A DNA stretch of 63,679 nucleotides from a virus. How positions within the stretch are numbered: position 1 is the first letter of the stretch; each line of letters starts with the position of its first letter. This document shows, one piece after another, positions 1 to 6,450 of the stretch. Position numbers and translations under genes: made by a program. The notes below the pieces were generated by a model. The model was given only the letters and a program-made list of their open reading frames with translations. It had not been told where the DNA came from and ran no database searches. The DNA is taken from positions 1 to 63,679 of the IMG/VR virus record IMGVR_UViG_3300023184_000116. One strand, 5' to 3'.

Positions 1-197
1 AGAATGTTGGTTACTTCATCCCCAACTGTCCACACTTTATGTATAAAGTTGCGTGGCACAGCCACATCTGGGATCACTCTTTGTGTGGCGGGACTTCTAT
101 CACCAGTAAACGGGTTGTAGTATCTAACGTAAGGATTCTTAGGCCTAAATTTTCCAGCATCTGAATCAGATTTTTCCAGTCTTGCTTCGTCACTCAT
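1..197 (-). CDS. Hypothetical early protein, 3' part outside window
   Basis: An ATG at 197-195 opens a frame that runs without a stop to the left edge (65 codons visible), so the gene is cut by the window. It overlaps the end of the upstream gene by 8 bases, the same tight packing as the rest of this early operon of phage B. The visible N-terminus is charged and has no motif I can place. It is the most distal visible gene of the early transcript that starts near 5.2 kb; a DNA polymerase, if the phage has one, would lie further left. Confidence 0.6.
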   Translation of the reverse strand, partial: MSDEARLEKSDSDAGKFRPKNPYVRYYNPFTGDRSPATQRVIPDVAVPRNFIHKVWTVGDEVTNI

Positions 198-399
198 TAT
201 CATCCTCTATTATTTCTTCGCCAACATACTCAAAGTCGTTGGTATCTTTTCGGTACTCATACATGTAGCATACCTTATCCACAGTGTTATGCACAATCGT
301 GAACTCTATAAATTCCATTACAGCCATAACTTCGGGAATAGTGGTACCGTCTAGCGGTCCACCCCAAAGCTGTATCCGTTTGGAAGTCTGGAACTTCAT
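190..399 (-). CDS. Small hypothetical protein, 69 aa
   Basis: The 69-aa acidic-tailed protein begins with an ATG that overlaps the stop of the preceding Dam-like methylase gene (ATGA arrangement). The N-terminal part reads as a short beta-rich domain with the motif LWGGPLDG; small phage proteins starting this way are common in actinophages, but their function is not known to me. Position in the early operon suggests a minor accessory role. No catalytic motif is visible. Confidence 0.6.
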   Translation of the reverse strand: MKFQTSKRIQLWGGPLDGTTIPEVMAVMEFIEFTIVHNTVDKVCYMYEYRKDTNDFEYVGEEIIEDDNE

Positions 400-851
400 C
401 GCCCACCCATCACTACAACCGCTGAAGGGAACGGTGCAGAGTTCTTAGCATTACCAAATTTTAACCTACCCCGAATGAAAGTAACATCATGTGGCAAACA
501 ATAATCTTGGAACCATGCTGTGTCAGTTCTTGCTGGAACTAGGCAAACCACTGTCACCCCCCCCCGTTTAGACTCAAGGTCAGCTTTTGCTACGAAACCC
601 TTAATGTTTCTGCCATACGGTGGGTTCAACCACACTGGCGAACCTTCAGCAACTTCAGCCCAATCAGTGGTAAGGGCATCCCTGTATTCAGGGTTTTCAT
701 GGTCTGGTCCAAAGTATTTTGCACAAAGTGCAGATGTTTTCAAAGCTGCGGCATCTAAACCAAACTTATAGATAGCATCATATTTGTCAAAAAAATTTCT
801 TGGCGTTGTCCAAGTATCATCATTAGAAGTAAATAACCCACTGTTGATCAT
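396..851 (-). CDS. DNA N6-adenine methyltransferase, phage Dam type
   Basis: Predicted to methylate adenine in DNA, probably to shield the phage genome from host restriction. The 151-aa protein shows the phage Dam-type pattern: an N-terminal TPRNFFD segment, the catalytic NPPY tetrapeptide (in VWLNPPYGR) near the middle and the C-terminal GRLKFG ... SAPFPS block. This family lacks a separate target domain and is short, as here. I chose the ATG at 851 because it overlaps the stop of the HslV-like gene (ATGA); a longer reading would need a TTG start. It is part of the early operon of phage B. The target sequence cannot be deduced. Confidence 0.85.
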   Translation of the reverse strand: MINSGLFTSNDDTWTTPRNFFDKYDAIYKFGLDAAALKTSALCAKYFGPDHENPEYRDALTTDWAEVAEGSPVWLNPPYGRNIKGFVAKADLESKRGGVTVVCLVPARTDTAWFQDYCLPHDVTFIRGRLKFGNAKNSAPFPSAVVVMGGR

Positions 852-1369
852 ACCCAACTCACTTCTGCCGGACCTGAACAAGTAGTCGAATAGTGGATTG
901 CCGATTCAACAGCCAACCGCACCCTCTTACGGGGTGCCAAAGAACGGGTAACAAACAAAGACCCCAAGGCATACTGATACCCTGAACCCGTAGCGATCTC
1001 ACCATACTCAGCAACAGACCAATCCTGGGTGCTAATCTCAAACACTCTGCCATTAACACCAACTAAGAAGTCTGCACTAGCTTTGTCCGTGTCTGTGGTG
1101 TCGGTGCCTAGTTCATCGCAGGCTTGCTTGACTACCCGAATGAAGTTGAACCGCATGAACTGTTCAAGGTTATCCACAGGCGGTTTAGGGTAATCTAAAT
1201 AGTGCAGGAGTTGCCCTGTGCCACGACTGCCAGCGTAACCAATAATGTAGTCATTATTAACCCTAACTTTTGGGGTCAGCGAAGCTGCAATAAAGTCTTT
1301 GTCTGTGGAACCACTATCGGATCCCATGTAAACTTTGCTGCCATCTGCGATGGCTACAATAATGGTCAC
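848..1369 (-). CDS. Proteasome beta / HslV-like Ntn hydrolase
   Basis: A stand-alone peptidase-fold protein of the 20S proteasome/HslV family. The gene starts with GTG, and the second codon is Thr. After removal of Met this gives Thr1, with Asp17 (in GSDSG) and Lys33 (in TPKV) at exactly the positions of the proteasomal catalytic triad, followed by the GYAGS and ATGSGYQYA segments that match HslV's GFAGG and IGSGGPYA. Length (172 aa after Met removal) is that of HslV. The GTG overlaps the stop of a tiny membrane-protein gene and the stop overlaps the Dam gene, so all three are probably translationally coupled. No ATPase partner of the HslU or Mpa type is visible nearby. It may act alone or capture a host unfoldase; the substrate is unknown. 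Confidence 0.8.
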   Translation of the reverse strand: MTIIVAIADGSKVYMGSDSGSTDKDFIAASLTPKVRVNNDYIIGYAGSRGTGQLLHYLDYPKPPVDNLEQFMRFNFIRVVKQACDELGTDTTDTDKASADFLVGVNGRVFEISTQDWSVAEYGEIATGSGYQYALGSLFVTRSLAPRKRVRLAVESAIHYSTTCSGPAEVSWV

Positions 1370-1488
1370 TTATCTTTCCTTTGCTTGAAGTGGTCCCACC
1401 ACAAGAAACCAATGGTCATTAAGATCATTACTGTGAATGTTCCAGCAACAACAAATAGTATGCCGCCTAAAATGTCTTTACTGCTCAT
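1366..1488 (-). CDS. Single-pass membrane peptide, 40 aa
   Basis: A 40-codon gene with ATG at 1488 overlapping the stop of the primase gene (ATGA) and a TGA overlapping the GTG start of the HslV-like gene. The centre (about residues 6-30) is a continuous hydrophobic stretch ending in WWDHFKQRKDK, so one transmembrane helix with a basic cytoplasmic tail is expected. Double overlap with both neighbours makes chance unlikely. It might anchor or regulate something at the membrane, but no function can be read from the sequence. Confidence 0.6.
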   Translation of the reverse strand: MSSKDILGGILFVVAGTFTVMILMTIGFLWWDHFKQRKDK

Positions 1489-2120
1489 GCCAATGCTCTT
1501 TCTCGTAACCAATCTGCGCCACCATCCTGAAACACCTGATTCACATCCTTGTTTTCTGGTAACCTAACAACAACCGCTTTATCCAAATCTTCTTTGATTC
1601 GTTTGGCAAGTTCCATTCCTGGATTCCTGCCATCTTCCTTAAGGTCGTTATCTGCAAAGACAACAATACGTTCAAAGCCTTCAAACATTTTTTGGAACCA
1701 GGGCTTCCATTGGGTAACACCAGCAATCCCCACCGCAGGTACACCAACTAGTGCAGACATAACAAGGCAGTCAAGTTCGCCCTCACAAATAGCAATAACA
1801 TCCGAACTATCATGAAGATCGACAACATTGAACATGCCTATCTTTTGGCCAGTCGGCCACAAATACTTAGGACTGCCACCATCAACTTTACGAAACTTGA
1901 TCCCAACAACACCGGTAGGGGTGCGGTAAGGGATAGACAAGCAACCAGCAGCGTGTTCGTGTCCTGGTGCAGGGTCACTAACGGTTCCTAGGTGGAACGT
2001 AGCGGCGGCTTCCTTTGTTATTCCCCGCCCTAGCAGGTAGGATGCCGTTTGACGATCCATTTGTCCTGCGTACCTGTGTGCGGTTTCCGTTAGTAATAGC
2101 TTCTGCTCTTGCGATAGCAT
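1485..2120 (-). CDS. DnaG-like primase, TOPRIM catalytic protein
   Basis: Makes RNA primers for phage DNA replication. The 211-aa protein has a linker-type N-terminus (SYLLGRGI ... FHLG), then a TOPRIM domain with the metal-binding glutamate in CEGELD (about residue 111) and the paired acidic motif FADND (about residue 155). It lacks its own zinc domain; that is supplied by the overlapping gene just upstream (1978-2337). The ATG at 2120 lies 143 nt inside that gene, preceded by a weak AGGG Shine-Dalgarno. The pair thus amounts to a normal phage primase cut in two, with helicase activity provided by the separate gene at 2859-3686. Confidence 0.85.
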   Translation of the reverse strand: MLSQEQKLLLTETAHRYAGQMDRQTASYLLGRGITKEAAATFHLGTVSDPAPGHEHAAGCLSIPYRTPTGVVGIKFRKVDGGSPKYLWPTGQKIGMFNVVDLHDSSDVIAICEGELDCLVMSALVGVPAVGIAGVTQWKPWFQKMFEGFERIVVFADNDLKEDGRNPGMELAKRIKEDLDKAVVVRLPENKDVNQVFQDGGADWLRERALA

Positions 2121-2337
2121 CCTTGAACCCTAATCCCTCTTTGTTGGCTACTACATCGTATACATCGCCATCGAATTGGCAGACGAAACAATGGTAGCGC
2201 TGTTTATCTATGTTTACTGTTGCACTTGCTTGTGTATCGTTGTGCAAGACACACCGTATCGAAATGTATCCTGAACGTGTAGGTACTATCGCACCATAAT
2301 GGTCTAGGACTAAAGCAAGATCAGGCTTGTCTGTCAT
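1978..2337 (-). CDS. Primase zinc-binding domain protein
   Basis: A CHC2-type zinc-ribbon protein that would recognise the priming site for the downstream TOPRIM primase. The visible ligands are RCVLH and, about 17 residues later, CFVC, in the arrangement of DnaG and T7 gp4 zinc domains. The C-terminal ~45 residues are basic and low in complexity, and they are read from DNA that also encodes the start of the primase in another frame. The ATG at 2337 overlaps the upstream stop (TAATG). A fused primase would require a +1 frameshift; two proteins is the simpler reading. Confidence 0.8.
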   Translation of the reverse strand: MTDKPDLALVLDHYGAIVPTRSGYISIRCVLHNDTQASATVNIDKQRYHCFVCQFDGDVYDVVANKEGLGFKDAIARAEAITNGNRTQVRRTNGSSNGILPARAGNNKGSRRYVPPRNR

Positions 2338-2516
2338 TAAAGTAGCTTCAGAACCAAATCGCATGGGTCTCCGCCTTCATCAAACTGTTGCTTTTCTTCT
2401 TCGGTTAGATACTCATAGGTACCATCGTGGGTGGCACAAATACTATCTGTTACCCAACCCTTTTTGATACCGTACTGTACCCAATCAGCTCGCTCGTTCC
2501 ATTCTTGGTCATTCAT
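2337..2516 (-). CDS. Small acidic protein, 59 aa
   Basis: A short acidic protein with the pattern W-x-R-x-x-WV-x-YGIxxGW, THDG and GGDPCDLVLK. Proteins of this make-up recur in actinophage early regions, but their role is not known to me. The ATG at 2516 overlaps the stop of the resolvase-like gene (ATGAATGA), and its own stop overlaps the zinc-domain gene, giving a strictly coupled chain. The two conserved Cys residues (CATHDG and DPC) could bind a metal; that is inference. Confidence 0.65.
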   Translation of the reverse strand: MNDQEWNERADWVQYGIKKGWVTDSICATHDGTYEYLTEEEKQQFDEGGDPCDLVLKLL

Positions 2517-2862
2517 TAGGTTCACCTATCCATTGTTCTAGGGTTTGTATTACCCAGGATTGTTCAATACCAGCGTTACGGCGTTTGACGATCACATACG
2601 CTGGCGGTACTTCTTTAAGGTTTCTTGCTTTGGCATAGTTAGCTGCTTCTAGTGTGGCTTCTTTCCAGAATTGTGGTAGTTCAAGCTTTGCCCTGTTCTT
2701 TAGTTCTAGAACATAAGGTTTACCTGCTACGAAACAAACTATGTCACCTTCGTCATGGGTTCCTGCGAGTGCTAGTTTCTCTGCGAGTAGTCCTTTGTCG
2801 CGTAACCATTTCAGGATTGCTGATTCGTATGCTGAACCTTTACGTTTATTCGGATTACTCAC
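2509..2862 (-). CDS. Holliday-junction-resolvase-like PD-(D/E)XK nuclease
   Basis: A small nuclease likely to resolve branched replication or recombination intermediates. The 117-aa protein has the fold signature in order: Glu in AYES near residue 13, Asp in EGDIV at about 40, and the ELK motif at about 53-55. The start is set at GTG 2862 because it overlaps the helicase stop (GTGA), like other junctions of the operon; a longer TTG start is possible. Phage A carries an analogous small PD-(D/E)XK protein at 34634-34981 with the same spacing of catalytic residues. Confidence 0.7.
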   Translation of the reverse strand: MSNPNKRKGSAYESAILKWLRDKGLLAEKLALAGTHDEGDIVCFVAGKPYVLELKNRAKLELPQFWKEATLEAANYAKARNLKEVPPAYVIVKRRNAGIEQSWVIQTLEQWIGEPNE

Positions 2863-3686
2863 GATACTTGGCTCCAATACTGTGCCACATGGACACTCTG
2901 ACGATCATTGTAAAGTGTCATTCGGGAAGCATCCGCAAACAACACTGTGTAATCTGTGCCTGCGGCGCTATTCTTAGCAAACCTATTCTTCACACAAGCA
3001 ATACGATACTCGGAAGTATCATGATCCATCGCTACTGTGAGGATCATTTCTGGAAGCTGGCTAATCTTACCCTGAATAGACTTACGGCTAGGTGGTAGTT
3101 CTGGTCTACCCTCAGCTTCAGTAGTGTGATGCAACATGAACACTGCGGCATCTGTTTCTCTAGCAATGTGGTGCATTGCTTTAGCAATGTCCCGCATACC
3201 AGTCCACTCATTATCGTGCAATGCTGCAATGTTTAACAAGTTGTCAATGATTAGCAACTGTGGGTATTCCCCGAACGCTTCACCATACGCTTGGATCGAC
3301 AACTGTATGTCGTCAAGCGTTGGGCTAGGGTCAAAGTCAAACCGTAAATGTTTCAAAGTTTTGAGTTCATCTTCATAAAACTCGTACCCTGCACCACTCG
3401 TAAAAGCTTCCTCGACAGTATTGACTTGGCTACCGGTAATGACAGCCGCCGCACGAATAGCAGTGGTGTAAGCATCCGTATCTGCACTGATGTAAAGTGT
3501 TGGCACACCAGACTTCACTGCATAAAACAATGCTAGTAACGATTTACCACTGTTCGGTTGCCCTGCAATCATTGTTACTTGCCCCCGCCGAAAACGAACA
3601 CCGTTCTGGGCGAGGGCTGGGAACAAGTCAGGTAGTAACTGTGCGTTGTTTTTGTTTCGTGTAGCTGCCTGGGCTATCGTCAACAT
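2859..3686 (-). CDS. RecA-fold replicative helicase / RepA-like ATPase
   Basis: An ATPase of the AAA_25/RepA-DnaB group that would unwind DNA at the phage fork and recruit the separate primase. Walker A is GQPNSGKS near residue 43; Walker B is QLLIIDN near residue 145, followed by a HHTTE segment typical of the KaiC-like core. At 275 aa it is a bare motor domain without the DnaB N-terminal domain. It is placed directly before resolvase-like and primase genes in the early operon. Confidence 0.8.
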   Translation of the reverse strand: MLTIAQAATRNKNNAQLLPDLFPALAQNGVRFRRGQVTMIAGQPNSGKSLLALFYAVKSGVPTLYISADTDAYTTAIRAAAVITGSQVNTVEEAFTSGAGYEFYEDELKTLKHLRFDFDPSPTLDDIQLSIQAYGEAFGEYPQLLIIDNLLNIAALHDNEWTGMRDIAKAMHHIARETDAAVFMLHHTTEAEGRPELPPSRKSIQGKISQLPEMILTVAMDHDTSEYRIACVKNRFAKNSAAGTDYTVLFADASRMTLYNDRQSVHVAQYWSQVS

Positions 3687-3855
3687 AGTAAGTTCCTACC
3701 TTCCTGCGTTCCTGTAAAACAATTTGCTGTACCCTGCTAGGGGTCACATCAAGCAGGTCAGATAGGTCGTCATAAGTGAAACCTATCTGATCCTTGAGCT
3801 TGAGTATGAGTGGGAAAACCGCAGGGTGTACTTTAGTTCCTCTGCGTACCGTCAT
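3628..3855 (-). CDS. Small helix-turn-helix DNA-binding protein
   Basis: A 75-aa protein with a compact HTH: FTYDDLSDLLDV-TPSRVQQIV resembles the sigma70 region-4/KorB type of DNA-reading helix. It may be an early regulator or replication accessory factor. Its C-terminal 20 residues are encoded in DNA that overlaps the helicase gene by 59 nt in another frame. The ATG at 3855 follows the previous gene by 3 nt. Confidence 0.6.
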   Translation of the reverse strand: MTVRRGTKVHPAVFPLILKLKDQIGFTYDDLSDLLDVTPSRVQQIVLQERRKVGTYYVDDSPGSYTKQKQRTVTT

Positions 3856-3858
3856 TGG

Positions 3859-4311
3859 TTATCCTTTAACGAACTGTGGAGAACACTTGTCGGTAGCTTC
3901 CTTCGGCTGTGGACAGAACCAACCCTTCCAAGGTTTGTTCGCTGGGGCAACCCAAGACATTGCACCGTGACGGCAGACTGGTGCGCCAGTGGTTTGACCA
4001 TCTGGTGCTGGCTGTGGATTTGATACCGGAATGTTTGCTGGTGTTGATGTAATCACTGGTGCTGGTGCGCTTGTAGTTACTGGTGTAGTTACTACTGTCG
4101 AGTTAGGGAACGCAGCTTGGATCACTACTTCAGGTGTTGCAGGTGCAACATTGTCTGTAAGCAACTGTTCCAACGCTACAACGTACTGGTTTGTTGCATT
4201 GTTTACAACATCCTGCACATTGGCGTTCAGTTCGGCGGCACTATCGGCGCGAACAGTAAAAATAGTTCCCGCTTTCGTCTTAACATTGATAACATAATTC
4301 TTTTCAGACAT
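3859..4311 (-). CDS. Zinc-ribbon-tailed protein, 150 aa
   Basis: The protein has a beta-rich N-terminal ~60 residues, a Pro/Thr/Ala-rich linker (about 60-105) and a C-terminal metal-binding tail with CRHGAM, KGWFCPQP and KCSPQFV. The C-x-H ... C ... C layout next to a nuclease and a helicase suggests a single-strand-DNA-binding or replication-mediator role. That is contextual; I cannot assign a named family. It lies 1 nt downstream of the nuclease gene. Confidence 0.55.
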   Translation of the reverse strand: MSEKNYVINVKTKAGTIFTVRADSAAELNANVQDVVNNATNQYVVALEQLLTDNVAPATPEVVIQAAFPNSTVVTTPVTTSAPAPVITSTPANIPVSNPQPAPDGQTTGAPVCRHGAMSWVAPANKPWKGWFCPQPKEATDKCSPQFVKG

Positions 4312-4312
4312 G

Positions 4313-5005
4313 CTATTCCTTTCCTTCTTTCTGGTTTCCTATTGCATAGAGTGGATCTACAAGGTGAGCGAACTCGCCACCATTCGCATGGCAGTAATCT
4401 ACTACCAGGCAAGACTTGCACATCATACTGATGTTGGGTAAAAAGATTCGGTTCTGTACAGAGAACTCAAACTGGCGGAACAGTTCCGTGAACAGTGGAT
4501 AAGTCCAACGGTCAATACCTTCAGCTGGTTCAAAGATCGCTGCACGAGCATTGTAATAGTAGCCCCCTGATGGGGTTATCCCAAACTGTTTACCGATAGC
4601 GGAAGCATACAAACCTAACTGCATAGAGTTGGATGGCATGTTCGCACCAGACTTCCAGTCAATGACCACAAGTTCACCGTCAGGTGTTACTGCTACAAGA
4701 TCGACAAACGCTTTGATGCGTACATCACCGAAGTCAACATTGAGTTCAAGTTCAATAGCGGGGATACCTTCGGGCGTTACCCATACTTGGAATCCTGATG
4801 CAGCCCATGTTTGTACAAAGTTGTGTAGCATCTCTGGTCCTTTAGCGGACCACCAGTCACCATTCTCTTTGTCTGGCCACTCTTTAGTTTTGCGCCCACC
4901 AGCTTTCCAATCAACAGGGTTTGTGCCGTGTCGTTCTTGCTGGTCTCCGATTGCTTGGTTGAAACATTCAGCCCAGAGTTGTTCAATCGTTAGTTGCTTT
5001 GACAT
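4313..5005 (-). CDS. Cas4/RecB-like nuclease, C-terminal piece
   Basis: Carries the catalytic core of a PD-(D/E)XK exonuclease: Asp102 in AFVDLV, then Asp116 and Lys118 in VIDWKS, followed by a QLGLYA motif. Near the end come three cysteines, C196-x2-C199-x5-C205, which in Cas4-family enzymes bind an iron-sulphur cluster with a fourth cysteine from the N-terminus. That N-terminal part is encoded by the preceding overlapping gene. An AGGGGA Shine-Dalgarno precedes the ATG, so independent translation is plausible. Likely role: end resection for recombination-dependent replication. Confidence 0.75.
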   Translation of the reverse strand: MSKQLTIEQLWAECFNQAIGDQQERHGTNPVDWKAGGRKTKEWPDKENGDWWSAKGPEMLHNFVQTWAASGFQVWVTPEGIPAIELELNVDFGDVRIKAFVDLVAVTPDGELVVIDWKSGANMPSNSMQLGLYASAIGKQFGITPSGGYYYNARAAIFEPAEGIDRWTYPLFTELFRQFEFSVQNRIFLPNISMMCKSCLVVDYCHANGGEFAHLVDPLYAIGNQKEGKE

Positions 5006-5189
5006 CCACTTCCCCTTTCAGAAGTTTCTCTACGGCTAAATGGAAAGCGGATCCACCAACGAAGTACCATGCGGCACCGGTGGGTACGTGTAGTTCCCGT
5101 TCAAGTTGCCATGCTTTACCGCACTTAACCCAGGATGTGAATGATGAGAAGGATCTGTGTCCTATTGTTATTTTTTTTGCATCTACCAT
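4983..5189 (-). CDS. Cas4/RecB-like nuclease, N-terminal piece
   Basis: Encodes the usual opening of a Cas4/RecB-type nuclease: the SFSSF(T)SW-x-x-C motif (Cys23, the missing fourth cluster ligand) and GSAFHLAVE, the first helix motif of the fold. It stops 23 nt inside the next gene, which continues the same protein family in the +1 frame. Either the enzyme works as two chains or the frame was broken recently. The ATG at 5189 sits at the predicted transcription start, with no Shine-Dalgarno, so this first gene of the operon would be leaderless. A longer upstream start is not needed. Confidence 0.65.
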   Translation of the reverse strand: MVDAKKITIGHRSFSSFTSWVKCGKAWQLERELHVPTGAAWYFVGGSAFHLAVEKLLKGEVDVKATND

Positions 5190-5196
5190 AACTAGG

Positions 5197-5225
5197 ACTA
5201 TACACACAGTGAACGCACAGTGCAA
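5197..5225 (-). promoter_or_regulatory. Early promoter of phage B (leaderless transcript)
   Basis: On the minus strand: TTGCAC, a 17-nt spacer, then TATAGT, a good sigma70/SigA-type match. The ATG of the first early gene begins 7 nt after the -10 box, so transcription would start at or within 1-2 nt of the start codon. The extended -10 (TGTGTATAG) matches that of the repeated promoters of phage A. Confidence 0.6.
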
Positions 5226-5322
5226 ATCGTAACGCCGTGATGTGGATTTGACATTCCTTGAAGGTGGAAATTATACTGCGAGCTATAGCGAGCGACAAAA
5301 AAGATACAAGAAAGAAAAACGG

Positions 5323-5352
5323 CAAAAAAAATAGCCCGCCTATTAGGGCGGG
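5323..5352 (-). terminator. Intrinsic terminator
   Basis: On the minus strand a GC stem (CCCGCC/GGCGGG, 6 bp, loop of 6) is followed by CTATTTTTTTT, an eight-T tract. It lies between the lysis genes and the early promoter, so it would end late transcription before the early operon. Confidence 0.75.
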
Positions 5353-5359
5353 TAGTTAG

Positions 5360-5376
5360 GCGACCCAGAGGGTCGC
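5360..5376. terminator. Stem-loop in terminator cluster
   Basis: A 7-bp perfect stem, GCGACCC/GGGTCGC, with a 3-nt loop, 7 nt from the intrinsic terminator. There is no T tract on either strand, so it probably supports the neighbouring terminators rather than acting alone. Confidence 0.45.
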
Positions 5377-5448
5377 TTATATATAGGTAATTTTATTTAA
5401 TTTTCAAGGCACCGTAAACTGCGTAAAAAGCCCCCACAAATAGCGAAA

Positions 5449-5483
5449 GACCCCGCCTAGTACAAAAGTACCAGAACGGGGTC
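5449..5483 (-). terminator. Stem-loop after lysin gene
   Basis: A 7-bp outer stem GACCCCG/CGGGGTC encloses an inner GTAC/GTAC helix; on the minus strand it is followed by TTT. It is the first structure downstream of the M23 lysin gene and the first of three hairpins in the 330-bp gene-free stretch 5190-5523. Apart from these hairpins and the early promoter, I see nothing else in that stretch. Confidence 0.55.
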
Positions 5484-5523
5484 AAAATCGCTTACAGTGG
5501 CTTACAGAGCCATTTAGGGGGTG

Positions 5524-5940
5524 TTACTTGCCTCTGTAGCGGAAGATCCACTTAGGGTCAACACCTTTACCAACCTGCCAAAACGGGGTAGGTTGTGCTT
5601 CAAAATGCAGATGCGAACCAGTATGAGCATTACCTTCAATGCCAATGTCGGCAATGTGCTGGCCCATCTTCACAATGTCACCAGCTTTAACATAAGACTT
5701 CTTAACATGGGCATAAGTGCAATAGTAAGTCTTGATACGGAACTTGTGTTTAATTGTTGGAGAGAACTTCCCCAAGGCAGGGCCTTGAGCGCCAACAGAA
5801 GTAACCACACCATCAGCAACCGCATACACCGGTGTGCCAATAGGATCACCAAAGTCAACACCCTGATGCCAGCCACTCATCCACTGAGGACCTTTAACAC
5901 CATACTCGCAAGTAACCCTAGGATTTTTAACTGGATACAT
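5524..5940 (-). CDS. M23-family endolysin (phage B)
   Basis: A LytM-type zinc peptidase that would cut peptidoglycan cross-links at lysis. The zinc ligands are in HQGVDFG (His25, Asp29) and SHLHFE near residue 113. The fold runs nearly the whole 138 aa, with no separate wall-binding domain. The start MYPVK at 5940 is chosen because the phage A lysin (38408-38809) begins identically and the two align throughout (shared ...GVKG-x-QWMSG-x-HQG-x-DFG). The gene overlaps the holin-like gene by 14 nt and is followed by a terminator cluster, marking the end of the late operon. Confidence 0.85.
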   Translation of the reverse strand: MYPVKNPRVTCEYGVKGPQWMSGWHQGVDFGDPIGTPVYAVADGVVTSVGAQGPALGKFSPTIKHKFRIKTYYCTYAHVKKSYVKAGDIVKMGQHIADIGIEGNAHTGSHLHFEAQPTPFWQVGKGVDPKWIFRYRGK

Positions 5941-6145
5941 TAGTCTTCTTCTTTCCAAAACGGGAATCGTGAGGGTTAAGTGCATCAATAATGATAGTTA
6001 CCACAGCCACAACAAGGGCTTGGTATTCGGCTTGTAAATTCAAACTCGTAACATTGTTCAACAACCAAGCACAACCAGCACCAAGACCAATCTTGGCAGC
6101 TTCAGCCAAAGGGCTAGTAGCTAACCAATGCAAAAACTTTTTCAT
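5927..6145 (-). CDS. Holin-like membrane protein (phage B)
   Basis: A 72-aa protein with two hydrophobic segments (roughly residues 14-32 and 42-57) and a charged tail ending in RFGKKK. This size and topology, sandwiched between the PNGGG protein and the lysin, indicate a holin that forms membrane holes to release the lysin. The family cannot be named from sequence alone. Phage A has a similar protein ending in a DTAFG-type segment at 38159-38398. Confidence 0.65.
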   Translation of the reverse strand: MKKFLHWLATSPLAEAAKIGLGAGCAWLLNNVTSLNLQAEYQALVVAVVTIIIDALNPHDSRFGKKKTNVSS

Positions 6146-6450
6146 TCGCTCTCCTTCATGTGTTGCTCAAACTCGCCTTCAAGTTTCACAACCTTGTCAC
6201 CGATAGTGATTTGACGTGCTTCCATCTTGTCTAACTTTGCAGCAATCTCATTCACTGCCTGGCGAATACCCCCACCATTAGGGCCAAACTGTTTCTCGAT
6301 TCGATCCAATCTATCTTCCATGCGTATCGCCCTTACGCTAGTATCAATTTGATGTTTTTCAATCTTGCGCCAAGAACCCCAAGCGGCAGCTACAAGCCCA
6401 GCAATGAAAATAATTTCAGGCATAAAAAGATTAAACTCTTTAAGTGTCAT
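6142..6450 (-). CDS. Lysis-associated membrane/coiled-coil protein
   Basis: The protein has one N-terminal transmembrane helix (about residues 10-27), a long charged helix, the loop GPNGGGIR and a second coiled-coil segment. The PNGGG motif after a membrane helix is typical of a small actinophage family found beside lysis genes (DUF2746-like). Phage A has its counterpart at 38796-39167 with RPNGGGST. It may be an accessory holin or spanin-like factor; the role is unproven. Confidence 0.6.
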   Translation of the reverse strand: MTLKEFNLFMPEIIFIAGLVAAAWGSWRKIEKHQIDTSVRAIRMEDRLDRIEKQFGPNGGGIRQAVNEIAAKLDKMEARQITIGDKVVKLEGEFEQHMKESE

